Source of the DNA: Salegentibacter salarius
Lineage (GTDB): Bacteria; Bacteroidota; Bacteroidia; Flavobacteriales; Flavobacteriaceae
Reading direction: 5' to 3'
NCBI RefSeq assembly: GCF_900168265.1
Contig: NZ_FVZF01000001.1
Location: forward strand, 241,873-305,872
Length of the DNA: 64,000 nucleotides
The notes below the pieces were generated by a model. It did no database searches. It saw nothing but the letters and a program-made list of their open reading frames with translations, and was not told the origin of the DNA. Every line of letters begins with the position of its first letter. The first letter of the stretch is position 1. A program made the translations under genes and the position numbers. Shown here one piece after another: positions 36,397 through 45,432 of this stretch.

Positions 36397-36472
36397 AATA
36401 TTTTTTTTGGTTTGGCTTAGCCTGCATTACAGGCAAGTTTTCATCTAAGATATAAAAAATCTAAAGTTTTTC

Positions 36473-36501
36473 TTGTAGACTGATAAGTTTTCTTATATTT
36501 G
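36473..36501 (+). promoter_or_regulatory. Promoter of the tRNA-Pro transcript
   Basis: A TTG at 36473-36475, 18 bases of spacer and TATATTTG at 36494-36501 give the full Bacteroidota pattern. This is the best promoter match in the window. It implies a leader of roughly 145 bases before the tRNA. Confidence 0.65.
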
Positions 36502-36650
36502 CACCCGCTTTGCAGGATATTAATGACTGCAGGTTGACATTTTGAAGTTGAAACGATAGCAATTGCTATTGAATTTCCGGGTGTAGCCCCGACGTAAAGT
36601 CGGGATAAACTTTGCCCAATTATCGCGCCGAGCGCGATTAAGAAATTACT
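36502..36650 (+). other. Palindrome-rich leader of tRNA-Pro with a broken tRNA 5'-half copy
   Basis: No ORF is present. Four palindromes follow one another: TGCAG/CTGCA around 36511-36533, a 14-base perfect palindrome at 36556-36569, CCCGAC/GTCGGG at 36588-36604 and TCGCGC/GCGCGA at 36622-36637. Two stretches match the 5' half of the tRNA that follows: 36578-36588 (10 of 11 bases) and 36614-36629 (14 of 16 bases). They are separated by the third hairpin. This looks like a partial tandem copy interrupted by a hairpin, although the second match also lies in the fourth palindrome and could be coincidence. Confidence 0.5.
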
Positions 36651-36725
36651 CGGGGTGTAGCGTAGCCCGGTTATCGCGCCTGCTTTGGGAGCAGGAGGCC
36701 GCAGGTTCGAATCCTGCCACCCCGA
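36651..36725 (+). tRNA. tRNA-Pro (anticodon UGG)
   Basis: All 75 bases fold as a cloverleaf. The acceptor stem CGGGGTG pairs with CACCCCG and is followed by discriminator A. The anticodon stem CCTGC/GCAGG holds the loop TTTGGGA (anticodon TGG), and the T stem GCAGG/CCTGC holds TTCGAAT. CCA is not encoded; the next bases are CTA. A terminator follows within 10 bases. Confidence 0.97.
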
Positions 36726-36734
36726 CTAAATACA

Positions 36735-36766
36735 AGCCTTTCATTTAAAAATGAGAGGCTTTTTTT
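36735..36766 (+). terminator. Rho-independent terminator of tRNA-Pro
   Basis: An 11-bp stem with one wobble pair (36735-36745 with 36750-36760) and a 4-base loop is followed by a run of seven T. Confidence 0.9.
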
Positions 36767-36801
36767 ATGCCTTAGGTTTACTTCACTATCTACAATTTAG
36801 A

Positions 36802-37947
36802 TTATTCAGTTATTAAGTTAAAAGCTCCTTTGGTTAAAAACTGGGTATCTTGTTTAAAGTCAGAACTGTTTTGAATGATAGTAAAACCATTAAAAGTATC
36901 TCCCGGTAGAATTTCACGACGTTTAAATATATAGTTGCTATCAGTTTTTGTGTCTAATACCAAGACATAACTAGTATTATCCAGCGAGACAATACTTTCT
37001 GCAGGAAGGGCGTTTGCTTTTCTTATATCGGTAATGATCTGGGCTTCTACAAACATCCCGGTTGCAAAACTGTTCTTTTTCTGCTCGTCATTAAAATGTC
37101 CATGTACTTTTACGGTTCTTTTTTGTTCGTTAATGGAGGTTCCTACCAGGTGTACCTTGCCTTCAATGGTATCACTTTGGGCTTCGGGAATTATAAACCT
37201 TATATCCTGACCCTTTTTGATTTTCATCACATCTTTTTCAAAAACGTTTAGTTCAATATGCATATGGTCACGATCTATAATTTGCATCAGTTCATCGGCT
37301 GCAGAAACATACATGCCATTATTGATCTTCATTTCAGTAATACTACCGGTAATGGGTGCGTAGATTCTAATTATAGAAGAAATATTGCCGTTTTCAACCG
37401 TTTCTGGGTTTAAATTAAGCATTTGCAATTTTTTGCGAAGCGCCTGATATTTGGCCAGGTTACGTTTGTATTCGCTTTCGGCTTTTAGAAAATTTCTTTC
37501 AGAAGTGATTTTTTCCTCCAGAAGTGTTTTCTGTCTTTGATATTCAGATTTTAAATACTTCATTTGTTCCATGGCATCCAGGTACTCCTGCTGCATTTGC
37601 ACATAATCTGGGTTTTCCAGGCTTAACAGAAATTGCCCTTTCTTAACTTCATCACCAATAAGCAAAGGAGTTTCTCTAACATATCCGTCGGCAAAAGAAC
37701 TTACCATGGCCTTATTTTCTGGCGGGACATCTATCATTCCGGTAGTTTCAACACTTACCGGAAAGCTGCTTTCTTCAATTTTCCCTAATTCCATATCGCT
37801 GCCTTCAAATTGCGTAAAGGTTAATTGTATTCCACCATCGCTGGAATTAGTGGTTGCTTCCTCACTATTATCTTTTTCTGAATCTCCGCAGGAAGACATG
37901 AATAGTACGGCAAGAAGTATAAATATAGATTTTAAATTATTTGTCAT
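36802..37947 (-). CDS. RND efflux periplasmic adaptor lipoprotein (CusB/CzcB type)
   Basis: This 381-residue membrane-fusion protein has a lipobox ending at Cys20 (FMSSCGDS). It has the split lipoyl/barrel-sandwich motifs MVSSFADGYVRETPLLIGDEVKKGQ and IYAPITGSITEMKINNGMYV around a coiled-coil hairpin (about residues 115-180). A beta-barrel domain and a membrane-proximal domain follow. It would link the inner-membrane pump to the outer-membrane channel. It begins 9 bases after the pump gene. No Met- or His-rich N-terminal metal-binding extension like that of CusB or CzcB is evident. Confidence 0.92.
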   Translation of the reverse strand: MTNNLKSIFILLAVLFMSSCGDSEKDNSEEATTNSSDGGIQLTFTQFEGSDMELGKIEESSFPVSVETTGMIDVPPENKAMVSSFADGYVRETPLLIGDEVKKGQFLLSLENPDYVQMQQEYLDAMEQMKYLKSEYQRQKTLLEEKITSERNFLKAESEYKRNLAKYQALRKKLQMLNLNPETVENGNISSIIRIYAPITGSITEMKINNGMYVSAADELMQIIDRDHMHIELNVFEKDVMKIKKGQDIRFIIPEAQSDTIEGKVHLVGTSINEQKRTVKVHGHFNDEQKKNSFATGMFVEAQIITDIRKANALPAESIVSLDNTSYVLVLDTKTDSNYIFKRREILPGDTFNGFTIIQNSSDFKQDTQFLTKGAFNLITE

Positions 37948-37956
37948 GAGATCAGC

Positions 37957-40900
37957 TTATAAGGTTAAATAATTTATCTGAAGTACGGTTTGGTTATACG
38001 CGTTCAGGTTTTCGTAATACGAAAGAATGATATTATAGGAGTTTTCAAGACTCTGGATATATTCAAAAAAATCTATCTCCCCGTTCTTATAGCTTAAATT
38101 TGCTGTTTTTATAATTTCTTCAGAAAGGCCTTTTCCTTCATTTTCATAATAGGAAAGCGCTTGCTGATGCTTATTTAGTTGTAGAAGAAGTTGTTTGTAT
38201 TCTGAATTCAATCTTATTTCATAATCTGCAGTTTCCTGCTCGGCCCCTTGTCTCGCAATATTTGCAGCTTTTATTTTTGAAGAATTCCCGAAGAACAAAA
38301 GTGGAATATGAACCCCAACCTGATAGCCTTTTAAAGGAGTATCTATAACATCATTATTAAATTGAAAGTAACTTAAACTGATATCGGGCAGCAGATTTTG
38401 CTTTTCCAGTGCAGCCCGGGCCTGGAAAAAATCATTACGATTTTGGTATAATTCCAAACCGGGATTACTTTGAATTTCTAAGTTTTCAATGCTTAGTTTT
38501 TCTATTGGAACCTTTTTTATAATAATTTCCTGATCAGTATTGATTAATGGTTTCAGTTTTTCGTAAGAAATACTAAGCTCATTCTGCGCTTGCTTTAATT
38601 GAGTTTCCAACTGCTTTTGTTTAGCTCTTGCAGTTATCTTTTCCAGGTAATTAGTTTCGCCCAGTTCAAATCTTCTTTTAGCGGCATAAGCAAATTTTTG
38701 ATACAAACTATCCAGATCTTCATATACAGCAATCCTGGCTTTTTCATATTGTAGCTGATAATAGACTCGTGAGACTTCCTGTTCCAGGCTTAACTTCTTC
38801 AGCTTAAACGTGCTTTGTTCCTGTTTAAAACTGGTCTTATAGACCTTTTTTCGTGCAAAGTATACCGTAGGAAAATTAAAAAGCTGGCGCACGCCCAGAA
38901 CGTCAAGCGATTGATCGCCTGCACGGTTGCTCTCGTCATTTCCAAAATAGCCTTCGGTTTTGTCGAAAGTAAAAGCACTTCCAATAAGGGCATCTGCTTC
39001 ATCAACCCGAAGAGACGAGGCCTGGAGGCCAAAATTGTTTTCAAATGCCATTTTCTTCAATTCTTCAACATTGTCAATGGTGGTACTTCCAGTTTCCTGT
39101 GAAAAACCTGAAAAACCAACTAATAATAGAAGGATAGTTAAAGGCTTTACTCGCAGCTTATCTTCAGCCTTTCCCTTATTCTTTTTTTCTTTACTGAAGA
39201 TAGAATATATTACCGGTAATACGATTAATGTAAGTAGGGTAGAAGTGATCAATCCGCCGATTACCACTGTGGCTAGGGGCCGCTGTACTTCGGCACCTGC
39301 ACCGGTTGAAACCGCCATTGGTAAAAAACCTAAAGCTGCGGCAGATGCTGTTAGCAATACGGCGCGTAATCTATCTTGCGCTCCATTTACAATCAGGTTA
39401 TCATTATTTTCCATTCCTTTGTCGCGTAATTCTTTAAAATGTTCAATAAGTACAATTCCGTTTAATACAGCAATCCCAAACAGGGCAATAAAGCCAACTC
39501 CTGCTGAGATACTAAAGGGCATTCCGCGTATCCAAAGCAAAAGCACCCCACCTACTGCAGCCAAAGGAATAGCTGAAAATATCATTAAAGCTTCTCTAAA
39601 GGTTCCAAAAGCGAAATACAACAGAATAAAAATAAGTACCAGCGCGATGGGAACTGCAACTTTTAGGCGTGAGGTGGCGCTTTGCAAGTTCTCAAACTGT
39701 CCGCCATAGGTGATAGTATACCCGGGAGGTAAACTAATATTTGCATCTACAATTTGCTTGATCTTATTTACAACGGTTTGCAAATCACTATCTCTCACGT
39801 TTATTCCAACTACAATACGCCTTTGGGTATTATCTCTAGAGATTTTGGCAGCGCCCTTTTGGTAAGTGATATCTGCCAGTTCGCTAAGGGGTACTTTTTC
39901 CCCTGAAGGCGTATCTACATAAAGGTTCTTTAAATTCGAAATATCCTGACGCCGGTCTTTTTGCAGTCTTAAAACCATATCGAAACGTTTTTCACCTTCA
40001 AACACACTTCCCATGGTGGCTCCTGAAAAGCCCATGGTGATAATTTTATTCAGTTCTGCTATGTTAAGACCATAGCGAGCTATCTTTTCACGTTTGTAGT
40101 TTACATTCATTTGGGGAAGACCCACAATTTTTTCAACTACGATATCTGAAGCTCCTTCAACATCTACGATGAGGCTTTTTATTTTTTGTGCTTTGGTATT
40201 TAATATTTCCAGGTTTTCCCCAAAGATCTTTACCGCAATATCTGCACGCACCCCGGTAATCAATTCATTAAAACGCATTTCTATGGGTTGGGTAAATTCA
40301 ATTTCCATTCCTGGGATTATAGCAAGGGCTTCTTTAAACCTATCAGCCAGTTCATCTTTTGAATCAGCAGAAACCCATTCCCCTTTTGGTTTTAGTGAAA
40401 CAATTACATCGCTTTCTTCCATAGACATCGGGTCGGTAGGAACTTCTGCAGCACCAATTCGGCTAACTACCTGGTCTACCTCAGGAAAGCTATCTAGCAG
40501 GATTTTTTCAATCCTGGTGGTGGTTTCAATTGTTTTACTCAGGGAAGTGCCGGTCTTTAAGACAGGTTGAATTACAAAATCCCCTTCATCTAACTGCGGA
40601 ATAAATTCGCCACCCATCCTGCTGAAAATAAAGCCTGAAAAAATAAGTAAAATGACCGCCAAGGCTAGCACTAGTTTTTTACGGCGTAAAGCCCAGTTTA
40701 TAGATGGTTTATATATTCGTTTTAAAAATTTGATGAGCCTAACGGAAATATTTTTTCCTGAAGGTTCCTTTGATTTTAAAAATAAGGACGAAGCTACCGG
40801 TACGTAAGTGAGACAGAATATTATTGCGCCTATCAATGCAAAACTAAAGGTAAGTGCCATAGGGCGAAACATTTTCCCTTCAACTCCACTAAGGGATAGG

Positions 40901-42300
40901 ATGGGAATAAAAACAATAAGAATGATCAATTGCCCAAATATGGCTGAATTCATCATTTGCGAAGAACTATTAAAACTAACTCTGTCTTTCAGGTTGCGTA
41001 ATTCTTGCTTATCGAGATATTCATATTCATTTTGTTTTTGAGTCATTTTAAAGGCCGTAAACTCTACGATAATTACCGCACCGTCTATAATAATCCCAAA
41101 ATCTATTGCTCCCAGGCTCATTAAATTTGCATCAACCCCAAAGATGTACATTAGGGAGAGCGCAAAGAGTAGGCATAAAGGGATAACTGACGCCACCACT
41201 AATCCAGATCGGATGTTTCCGAGCAATAAAACCACTACAAAAATAACGATGAGGCAGCCCAGAATAAGATTTTCTGCAATGGTAAAAGTGGTTCTTCCTA
41301 TAAGTTCACTGCGATCTAAAAAAGGTTTGATCACCACTCCTTCAGGAAGAGTTTCTGAAATATTAGCTACACGATCTTTTACTGCTTCAATGACTTTGTT
41401 AGAATTAGCACCCTTCAACATCATCACCTGCCCAAGAACGGTTTCACCTTTTCCATTAGCGGTAATAGCACCAAAACGAGTAGCCTGTCCAAAACCGACT
41501 TCGGCCACATCCCCGATATAAACCGAGGTAGCATTTTTATTTGTAACAACTATATTCCTAATGTCATCCAGGGAAGTAACTCGACCCTGCCCACGAATAA
41601 AATATGCCTGGTTTACCTTTTCAATGTACCCGCCACCCGCAACACTATTATTATTTTCAAGCGCGGTAAACAGCTGCGAAATGCTAATATCCATCGCATT
41701 CAATTTATGGGTATTAATTGCGACTTCATATTCCTTTACATATCCACCCCAGGCATTAATTTCGACCACGCCATTAATACCCGACAATTGTCTCTTTACA
41801 ATCCAGTCTTGAATAGTTCTAAGGTCTTCAGCAGAATAGCGATCTTCATATCCTGGTTTGGCATCTAATGTATACTGGTAAATCTCACCTAAACCCGTAG
41901 TAATGGGACCCATTTCCGGTTTTCCAAATCCTTCTGGTATTTTCTCGGAAGCCGATTTTATTTTCTCTGCGATGAGCTGTCTGGGTAAATAGGTACCAAG
42001 ATTTTCTTCAAATACAATAGTAACCACAGACAGGCCAAATTTAGATACCGATCGAATTTCCTTAACCCCAGGTAAATTGGCCATTTCCAATTCTACCGGG
42101 TAGGTTATGTATTGTTCCATATCCTGTGTAGAAAGATTTCGGGAGGTGGTGATCACCTGTACCTGGTTGTTGGTAACATCTGGAACTGCACCCACCGGAA
42201 TTTGGGACAGGGAAAACAATCCAAAACCAATGATAAAGACCGTAAAAAGAAGAATAATTAATTTATGAGAAATACTAAATTTTATAATACGGTCCAGCAT
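37957..42300 (-). CDS. CzcA-type heavy-metal RND pump fused to a TolC-family domain
   Basis: This 1447-residue protein has the RND pump in residues about 1-1040 and a TolC/OEP domain in about 1070-1447. The pump opens SISHKLIILLFTVFIIG and has the proton-relay and selectivity motif DFGIIIDGAVIIVE in TM4, the form associated with divalent cation exporters (Zn, Co, Cd) rather than copper/silver pumps. The substrate assignment is inference. After the last pump span, a basic stretch (KEKKNKGKAEDKLRVK) is followed by PLTILLLLVGFSGFSQ, which looks like the signal peptide the TolC part would carry as a separate protein. The OEP part shows paired helices and a SYKNGEIDFFEYIQSL-type block. The fusion is known in Bacteroidota. 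Confidence 0.93.
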   Translation of the reverse strand: MLDRIIKFSISHKLIILLFTVFIIGFGLFSLSQIPVGAVPDVTNNQVQVITTSRNLSTQDMEQYITYPVELEMANLPGVKEIRSVSKFGLSVVTIVFEENLGTYLPRQLIAEKIKSASEKIPEGFGKPEMGPITTGLGEIYQYTLDAKPGYEDRYSAEDLRTIQDWIVKRQLSGINGVVEINAWGGYVKEYEVAINTHKLNAMDISISQLFTALENNNSVAGGGYIEKVNQAYFIRGQGRVTSLDDIRNIVVTNKNATSVYIGDVAEVGFGQATRFGAITANGKGETVLGQVMMLKGANSNKVIEAVKDRVANISETLPEGVVIKPFLDRSELIGRTTFTIAENLILGCLIVIFVVVLLLGNIRSGLVVASVIPLCLLFALSLMYIFGVDANLMSLGAIDFGIIIDGAVIIVEFTAFKMTQKQNEYEYLDKQELRNLKDRVSFNSSSQMMNSAIFGQLIILIVFIPILSLSGVEGKMFRPMALTFSFALIGAIIFCLTYVPVASSLFLKSKEPSGKNISVRLIKFLKRIYKPSINWALRRKKLVLALAVILLIFSGFIFSRMGGEFIPQLDEGDFVIQPVLKTGTSLSKTIETTTRIEKILLDSFPEVDQVVSRIGAAEVPTDPMSMEESDVIVSLKPKGEWVSADSKDELADRFKEALAIIPGMEIEFTQPIEMRFNELITGVRADIAVKIFGENLEILNTKAQKIKSLIVDVEGASDIVVEKIVGLPQMNVNYKREKIARYGLNIAELNKIITMGFSGATMGSVFEGEKRFDMVLRLQKDRRQDISNLKNLYVDTPSGEKVPLSELADITYQKGAAKISRDNTQRRIVVGINVRDSDLQTVVNKIKQIVDANISLPPGYTITYGGQFENLQSATSRLKVAVPIALVLIFILLYFAFGTFREALMIFSAIPLAAVGGVLLLWIRGMPFSISAGVGFIALFGIAVLNGIVLIEHFKELRDKGMENNDNLIVNGAQDRLRAVLLTASAAALGFLPMAVSTGAGAEVQRPLATVVIGGLITSTLLTLIVLPVIYSIFSKEKKNKGKAEDKLRVKPLTILLLLVGFSGFSQETGSTTIDNVEELKKMAFENNFGLQASSLRVDEADALIGSAFTFDKTEGYFGNDESNRAGDQSLDVLGVRQLFNFPTVYFARKKVYKTSFKQEQSTFKLKKLSLEQEVSRVYYQLQYEKARIAVYEDLDSLYQKFAYAAKRRFELGETNYLEKITARAKQKQLETQLKQAQNELSISYEKLKPLINTDQEIIIKKVPIEKLSIENLEIQSNPGLELYQNRNDFFQARAALEKQNLLPDISLSYFQFNNDVIDTPLKGYQVGVHIPLLFFGNSSKIKAANIARQGAEQETADYEIRLNSEYKQLLLQLNKHQQALSYYENEGKGLSEEIIKTANLSYKNGEIDFFEYIQSLENSYNIILSYYENLNAYNQTVLQINYLTL

Positions 42301-42694
42301 ATCTATCTGTGTTTTATCAATGCTAATTCTGATCTTTAAAAACTGAGCATTTTAATGAAATAGTTAGTTAGGTTGATAGTTCTAAGTCTTTTTTCAAGCT
42401 TTCGTTATGATTTGCTTAAATGTGATTTTTTTATAAAAAGAGGCTGTAAAGAAAGGCAGTTCAATATTTATAGTAAAGCCTACGCTATACTAAATTAAGC
42501 TTTTTTTAGGGAGAATTTTTCAAATTCAGGATAAATATATAGGCTTTTACTGCGATTTCCATAATCACTGGAATCATTATAAATCAGTTTGGTTGAAGTG
42601 AGAAAAATTCTTTTTAAAATAAAAAAAGGAACCCTTTGTCAAGAAAGATCCCTTTTTTATAAAAATTTAAAATGTTTCAGAAAAACAAGTGCTG
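42301..42694. other. Intergenic region between the pump gene and a small acidic-protein gene
   Basis: These 394 bases are AT-rich and contain no convincing ORF or repeat. They contain the terminator at 42621-42658 for the gene to the right. The left part must hold the promoter of the efflux operon (start at 42300), but no TAnnTTTG box facing it was seen. Confidence 0.55.
42621..42658 (-). terminator. Rho-independent terminator after the small acidic-protein gene
   Basis: A stem of about 12 bp (with two G-T pairs) is built from an A-run plus GGAACCC on one side and GATCCC plus a T-run on the other. It gives a T-run on the minus strand. Confidence 0.7.
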
Positions 42695-42988
42695 CTATTT
42701 CTCTTCTTCTTCCTCGTCTTTTTCAGGAATTTCTACGATTGGTTCGTTATAATCTGAATCATCGTAATCGTCTTCATCAAAATTGGCCATAGTATTCTCA
42801 AGACGTGTACTTACCTTAACCAGGTAGATAGTATCTTCAGTCTTAACTTCAACCGCTTCAATAGTTTCGTTTTTCGCATTTTTAAATGCAATAATTTGGT
42901 CGTCGTCGTAACCATCTGGGTATTTCTCGACTAAAAGACCAAGGATTTCTGGAGTTAGTTTTTTGTAGTCAACAATAATTCGTTTCAT
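42695..42988 (-). CDS. Small acidic protein, unknown function
   Basis: This 97-residue soluble protein has an ordered N-terminal part (RIIVDYKKLTPEILGLLVEKYPDGY, of which the YKKLTPEILGLLVEKYP part is the most distinctive) and a very acidic tail rich in Asp and Glu ending EKDEEEEEK. No known catalytic motif, signal peptide or membrane span is present. The acidic tail suggests binding to a basic partner or nucleic-acid mimicry, which is speculation. It lies 61 bases downstream of aroB on the same strand and has its own terminator. I have seen similar short proteins in Flavobacteriia without a function. Confidence 0.75.
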   Translation of the reverse strand: MKRIIVDYKKLTPEILGLLVEKYPDGYDDDQIIAFKNAKNETIEAVEVKTEDTIYLVKVSTRLENTMANFDEDDYDDSDYNEPIVEIPEKDEEEEEK

Positions 42989-43049
42989 AAAAAAGAGTTT
43001 ATGAGGGTGTAGTTAGTATGTTTTAAAAATAGTATTTTTAAGTTATAAA

Positions 43050-44138
43050 TCAAGCTTTCTTATAATATTCAAAAGCATTCCAAATTAGCTGGTTAGGTAC
43101 TTTGCAATCTATCACTGTGTTTCCAATATCTTTTAGAAGGACAAAATTTATATTTCCGTGGGAATTTTTCTTGTCGTATTTCATTAAATCTATGATCTGC
43201 TGAATATCTTCTTCTGAAAATACTACCCGATCATAAATATCCAGAATTTTAGCAGTGATCTCCTTTAATTTATCTTCAGGAAACTCCTGAAGTTCTTTTG
43301 AAAGGTAAGTGGCCAGGATCATCCCAACAGCAATGGCTTCCCCATGAAGAAGCGTAGTTTTTTCTGAATGGGTTAAAAAATAAGATTCTATAGCGTGACC
43401 CAGCGTATGGCCGTAGTTTAATGTTTTTCGTAACCCATGTTCTTCCGGATCTTCAGTAACTACCTTCGCTTTAATTTCCACCGATTCTTTAATAATTTCA
43501 TCAAGATCGTCTAAAGTAAGTTCACTTAAATTAGTCACTTTATTCCAGTAAGTTTCGCTGCTAATTAAAGCGTGTTTTAAAATTTCAGCAAGTCCGCTTC
43601 GCATTTCTGTTTGCGGTAAAGTGCCAAGGAATGCAGGATCAATGATCACCATTTCGGCGTGATTAATAACTCCAATCTGGTTTTTAAGGTTACCAAGATC
43701 AACGCCCGTTTTACCTCCTACAGATGCATCTACCATTGCAAGGAGACTTGTAGGTATATTTATATAGCGAATACCACGTTTAAAAGTTGAAGCTACAAAA
43801 CCGCCAAGATCGGTTACCACACCACCACCTATATTAACCATAAGGCTTTTGCGATCGGCATCCAATTCAGAAAGTGCATTCCATAGTCCAGTGCAGGTTT
43901 CAAGGTTTTTATTTATTTCTCCCGCTTCAATTTCAAGAATTTCAGCATTTTCAGGAGCTTCCAGCTTTTTCAAAAAAACAGCGAGGCAATCACGGTGCGT
44001 GTTATTGTCTACTAAAAAAAATATTTTAGATGGATTTGCTTCTTTTATGAAAGCATTTAGCTTGAGAAAGCCGTCTTCCTGATAATAAACCGGCCCTTTA
44101 ACTTCACTATGAGACATAGTTGATGAGGTTTTTAGCAT
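43050..44138 (-). CDS. aroB: 3-dehydroquinate synthase
   Basis: This 362-residue enzyme carries out the second step of the shikimate pathway, converting DAHP to 3-dehydroquinate with NAD and a divalent metal. The NAD-binding block GGGVVTDLGGFVASTFKRGI, PTSLLAMVDASVGGKTGVD and the metal-ligand His residues in KTLNYGHTLGHAIES and LLHGEAIAVGM are present. The start could be Met1 at 44138 or Met8 (MSHSEV); the first eight residues look dispensable. It diverges from the proline dehydrogenase gene. Confidence 0.95.
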   Translation of the reverse strand: MLKTSSTMSHSEVKGPVYYQEDGFLKLNAFIKEANPSKIFFLVDNNTHRDCLAVFLKKLEAPENAEILEIEAGEINKNLETCTGLWNALSELDADRKSLMVNIGGGVVTDLGGFVASTFKRGIRYINIPTSLLAMVDASVGGKTGVDLGNLKNQIGVINHAEMVIIDPAFLGTLPQTEMRSGLAEILKHALISSETYWNKVTNLSELTLDDLDEIIKESVEIKAKVVTEDPEEHGLRKTLNYGHTLGHAIESYFLTHSEKTTLLHGEAIAVGMILATYLSKELQEFPEDKLKEITAKILDIYDRVVFSEEDIQQIIDLMKYDKKNSHGNINFVLLKDIGNTVIDCKVPNQLIWNAFEYYKKA

Positions 44139-44197
44139 TTGTAATATGGCTTCGAAAATAAGCAGAAATATTCATAATAAAATCAAACTTCAATAAT

Positions 44198-44205
44198 TAT
44201 ATTTG
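44198..44205 (+). promoter_or_regulatory. Candidate -7 promoter box (TATATTTG) for proline dehydrogenase
   Basis: It matches TAnnTTTG 19 bases before the ATG at 44225. No TTG was found at the expected upstream spacing. Confidence 0.5.
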
Positions 44206-44224
44206 CTACAATTAACACACGCCC

Positions 44225-45427
44225 ATGATTAATAGAAAAATCTTTAACGACACAAAAACGGCTTTTAAATTAAAATCTGATTTAGAGCTGGATCGTGCTA
44301 TCTTTTTGTTTAGCATGATGAATAAGAAGACGCTGGTAGATGCAGGTTCCTGGTTAACCAAATTCTCTTTAAAGCTTCACTTGCCGGTAGAAGGACTCAT
44401 TAAAAAAACCATCTTTGAGCAATTTTGTGGTGGTATTACCGAAGAAGATTGTAAGCCGCTTACCAAAGAGATGTATTCTAAAAAATTGCATAGTATTCTT
44501 GATTACTCGGTAGAAGGTAAGGAAACCGAAGAGCAATTTGATGCCGCCCTGGAGAAGAAAATGAAGCTGATTAAATTCGCTGCCGAAAGTGATGAATTAC
44601 CGTTTTCACTCTTCAAACCTACCGGAATTGGAAGATTTGCCATCTGGGAAAAAATTACCGAGCGCGTTAATCTAAGTGATGATGAAAAGGAAGAATGGGA
44701 GCGTGTTAAAGAAAGAGTAGATAAGCTTTGTAATTGCGCTTACGAAAATAACGTAAGACTTTATGCCGATGCCGAGGAGAGTTGGATGCAACTTGCAGCC
44801 GATGACCTGATGGAAGAAATGATGAAGAAATATAATAAGGATAAAATTCTTATTTATAACACTTTCCAGTGCTATCGTTGGGATAGGTTAGAATATGTAA
44901 AAAACCTACACGAAAAAGCTAAAAAAGAAGGCTTTAAAGTTGGAGCCAAAATTGTGCGCGGTGCTTATATGGAAAAAGAGAATGCACGTGCTAAAAAATA
45001 TGGATATACTTCACCTATTTGCGAAAACAAGGAAGCAACCGATGTTAATTTTAATAGCGTGATGTCTTACTGTTTAGCAAATCTTGGTGATATTCACCTG
45101 TTTATAGGAACCCATAACGAGGTGAGTAATTACCTGGCCTTGCAAAGTATGGAAGATAAAGGGCTGCCTTTAGATGACGACCGTATTTGGTTTAGCCAGC
45201 TCTATGGAATGAGTGATCATATTAGTTATAATCTGGCCAAAAAGGGATATAACTCAGCTAAACTGCTCCCATTTGGACCGGTAAGAGAAGTAGTGCCATA
45301 TTTATTGAGAAGAGCTCAGGAAAATACTTCTGTAAAAGGCCAAACCGGGCGTGAACTTTCACTTTTAGAAGAAGAAAAGAAACGTAGAAAAGGAGAGCCT
45401 ACCAAACACGATAGGGGAGAGCATTAA
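44225..45427 (+). CDS. Proline dehydrogenase
   Basis: This 400-residue monofunctional FAD enzyme oxidises proline to pyrroline-5-carboxylate. The barrel blocks RLYADAEESWMQLAADDL, YNTFQCY, KVGAKIVRGAYMEKENARA and FIGTHNEVS are present, together with the C-terminal substrate-binding motif PFGPVREVVPYLLRRAQENTS (its LRRAQEN part contacts the proline carboxylate in known structures). It lacks the P5C dehydrogenase and DNA-binding parts of PutA. The C-terminus is basic. It is a single gene between a divergent aroB and a convergent yebC. Confidence 0.93.
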   Translation: MINRKIFNDTKTAFKLKSDLELDRAIFLFSMMNKKTLVDAGSWLTKFSLKLHLPVEGLIKKTIFEQFCGGITEEDCKPLTKEMYSKKLHSILDYSVEGKETEEQFDAALEKKMKLIKFAAESDELPFSLFKPTGIGRFAIWEKITERVNLSDDEKEEWERVKERVDKLCNCAYENNVRLYADAEESWMQLAADDLMEEMMKKYNKDKILIYNTFQCYRWDRLEYVKNLHEKAKKEGFKVGAKIVRGAYMEKENARAKKYGYTSPICENKEATDVNFNSVMSYCLANLGDIHLFIGTHNEVSNYLALQSMEDKGLPLDDDRIWFSQLYGMSDHISYNLAKKGYNSAKLLPFGPVREVVPYLLRRAQENTSVKGQTGRELSLLEEEKKRRKGEPTKHDRGEH

Positions 45428-45432
45428 AAAAC

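Noticed and set aside
36579..36629. A second tRNA gene before tRNA-Pro.
   Set aside because: Only pieces of the 5' half are present, split by a hairpin; there is no anticodon loop, T arm or 3' acceptor half.
38960..39709. A 249-codon plus-strand open frame inside the pump gene.
   Set aside because: It is antisense to a well-conserved RND/TolC sequence and encodes a Ser/Thr/Ala-rich product with no recognisable domain.
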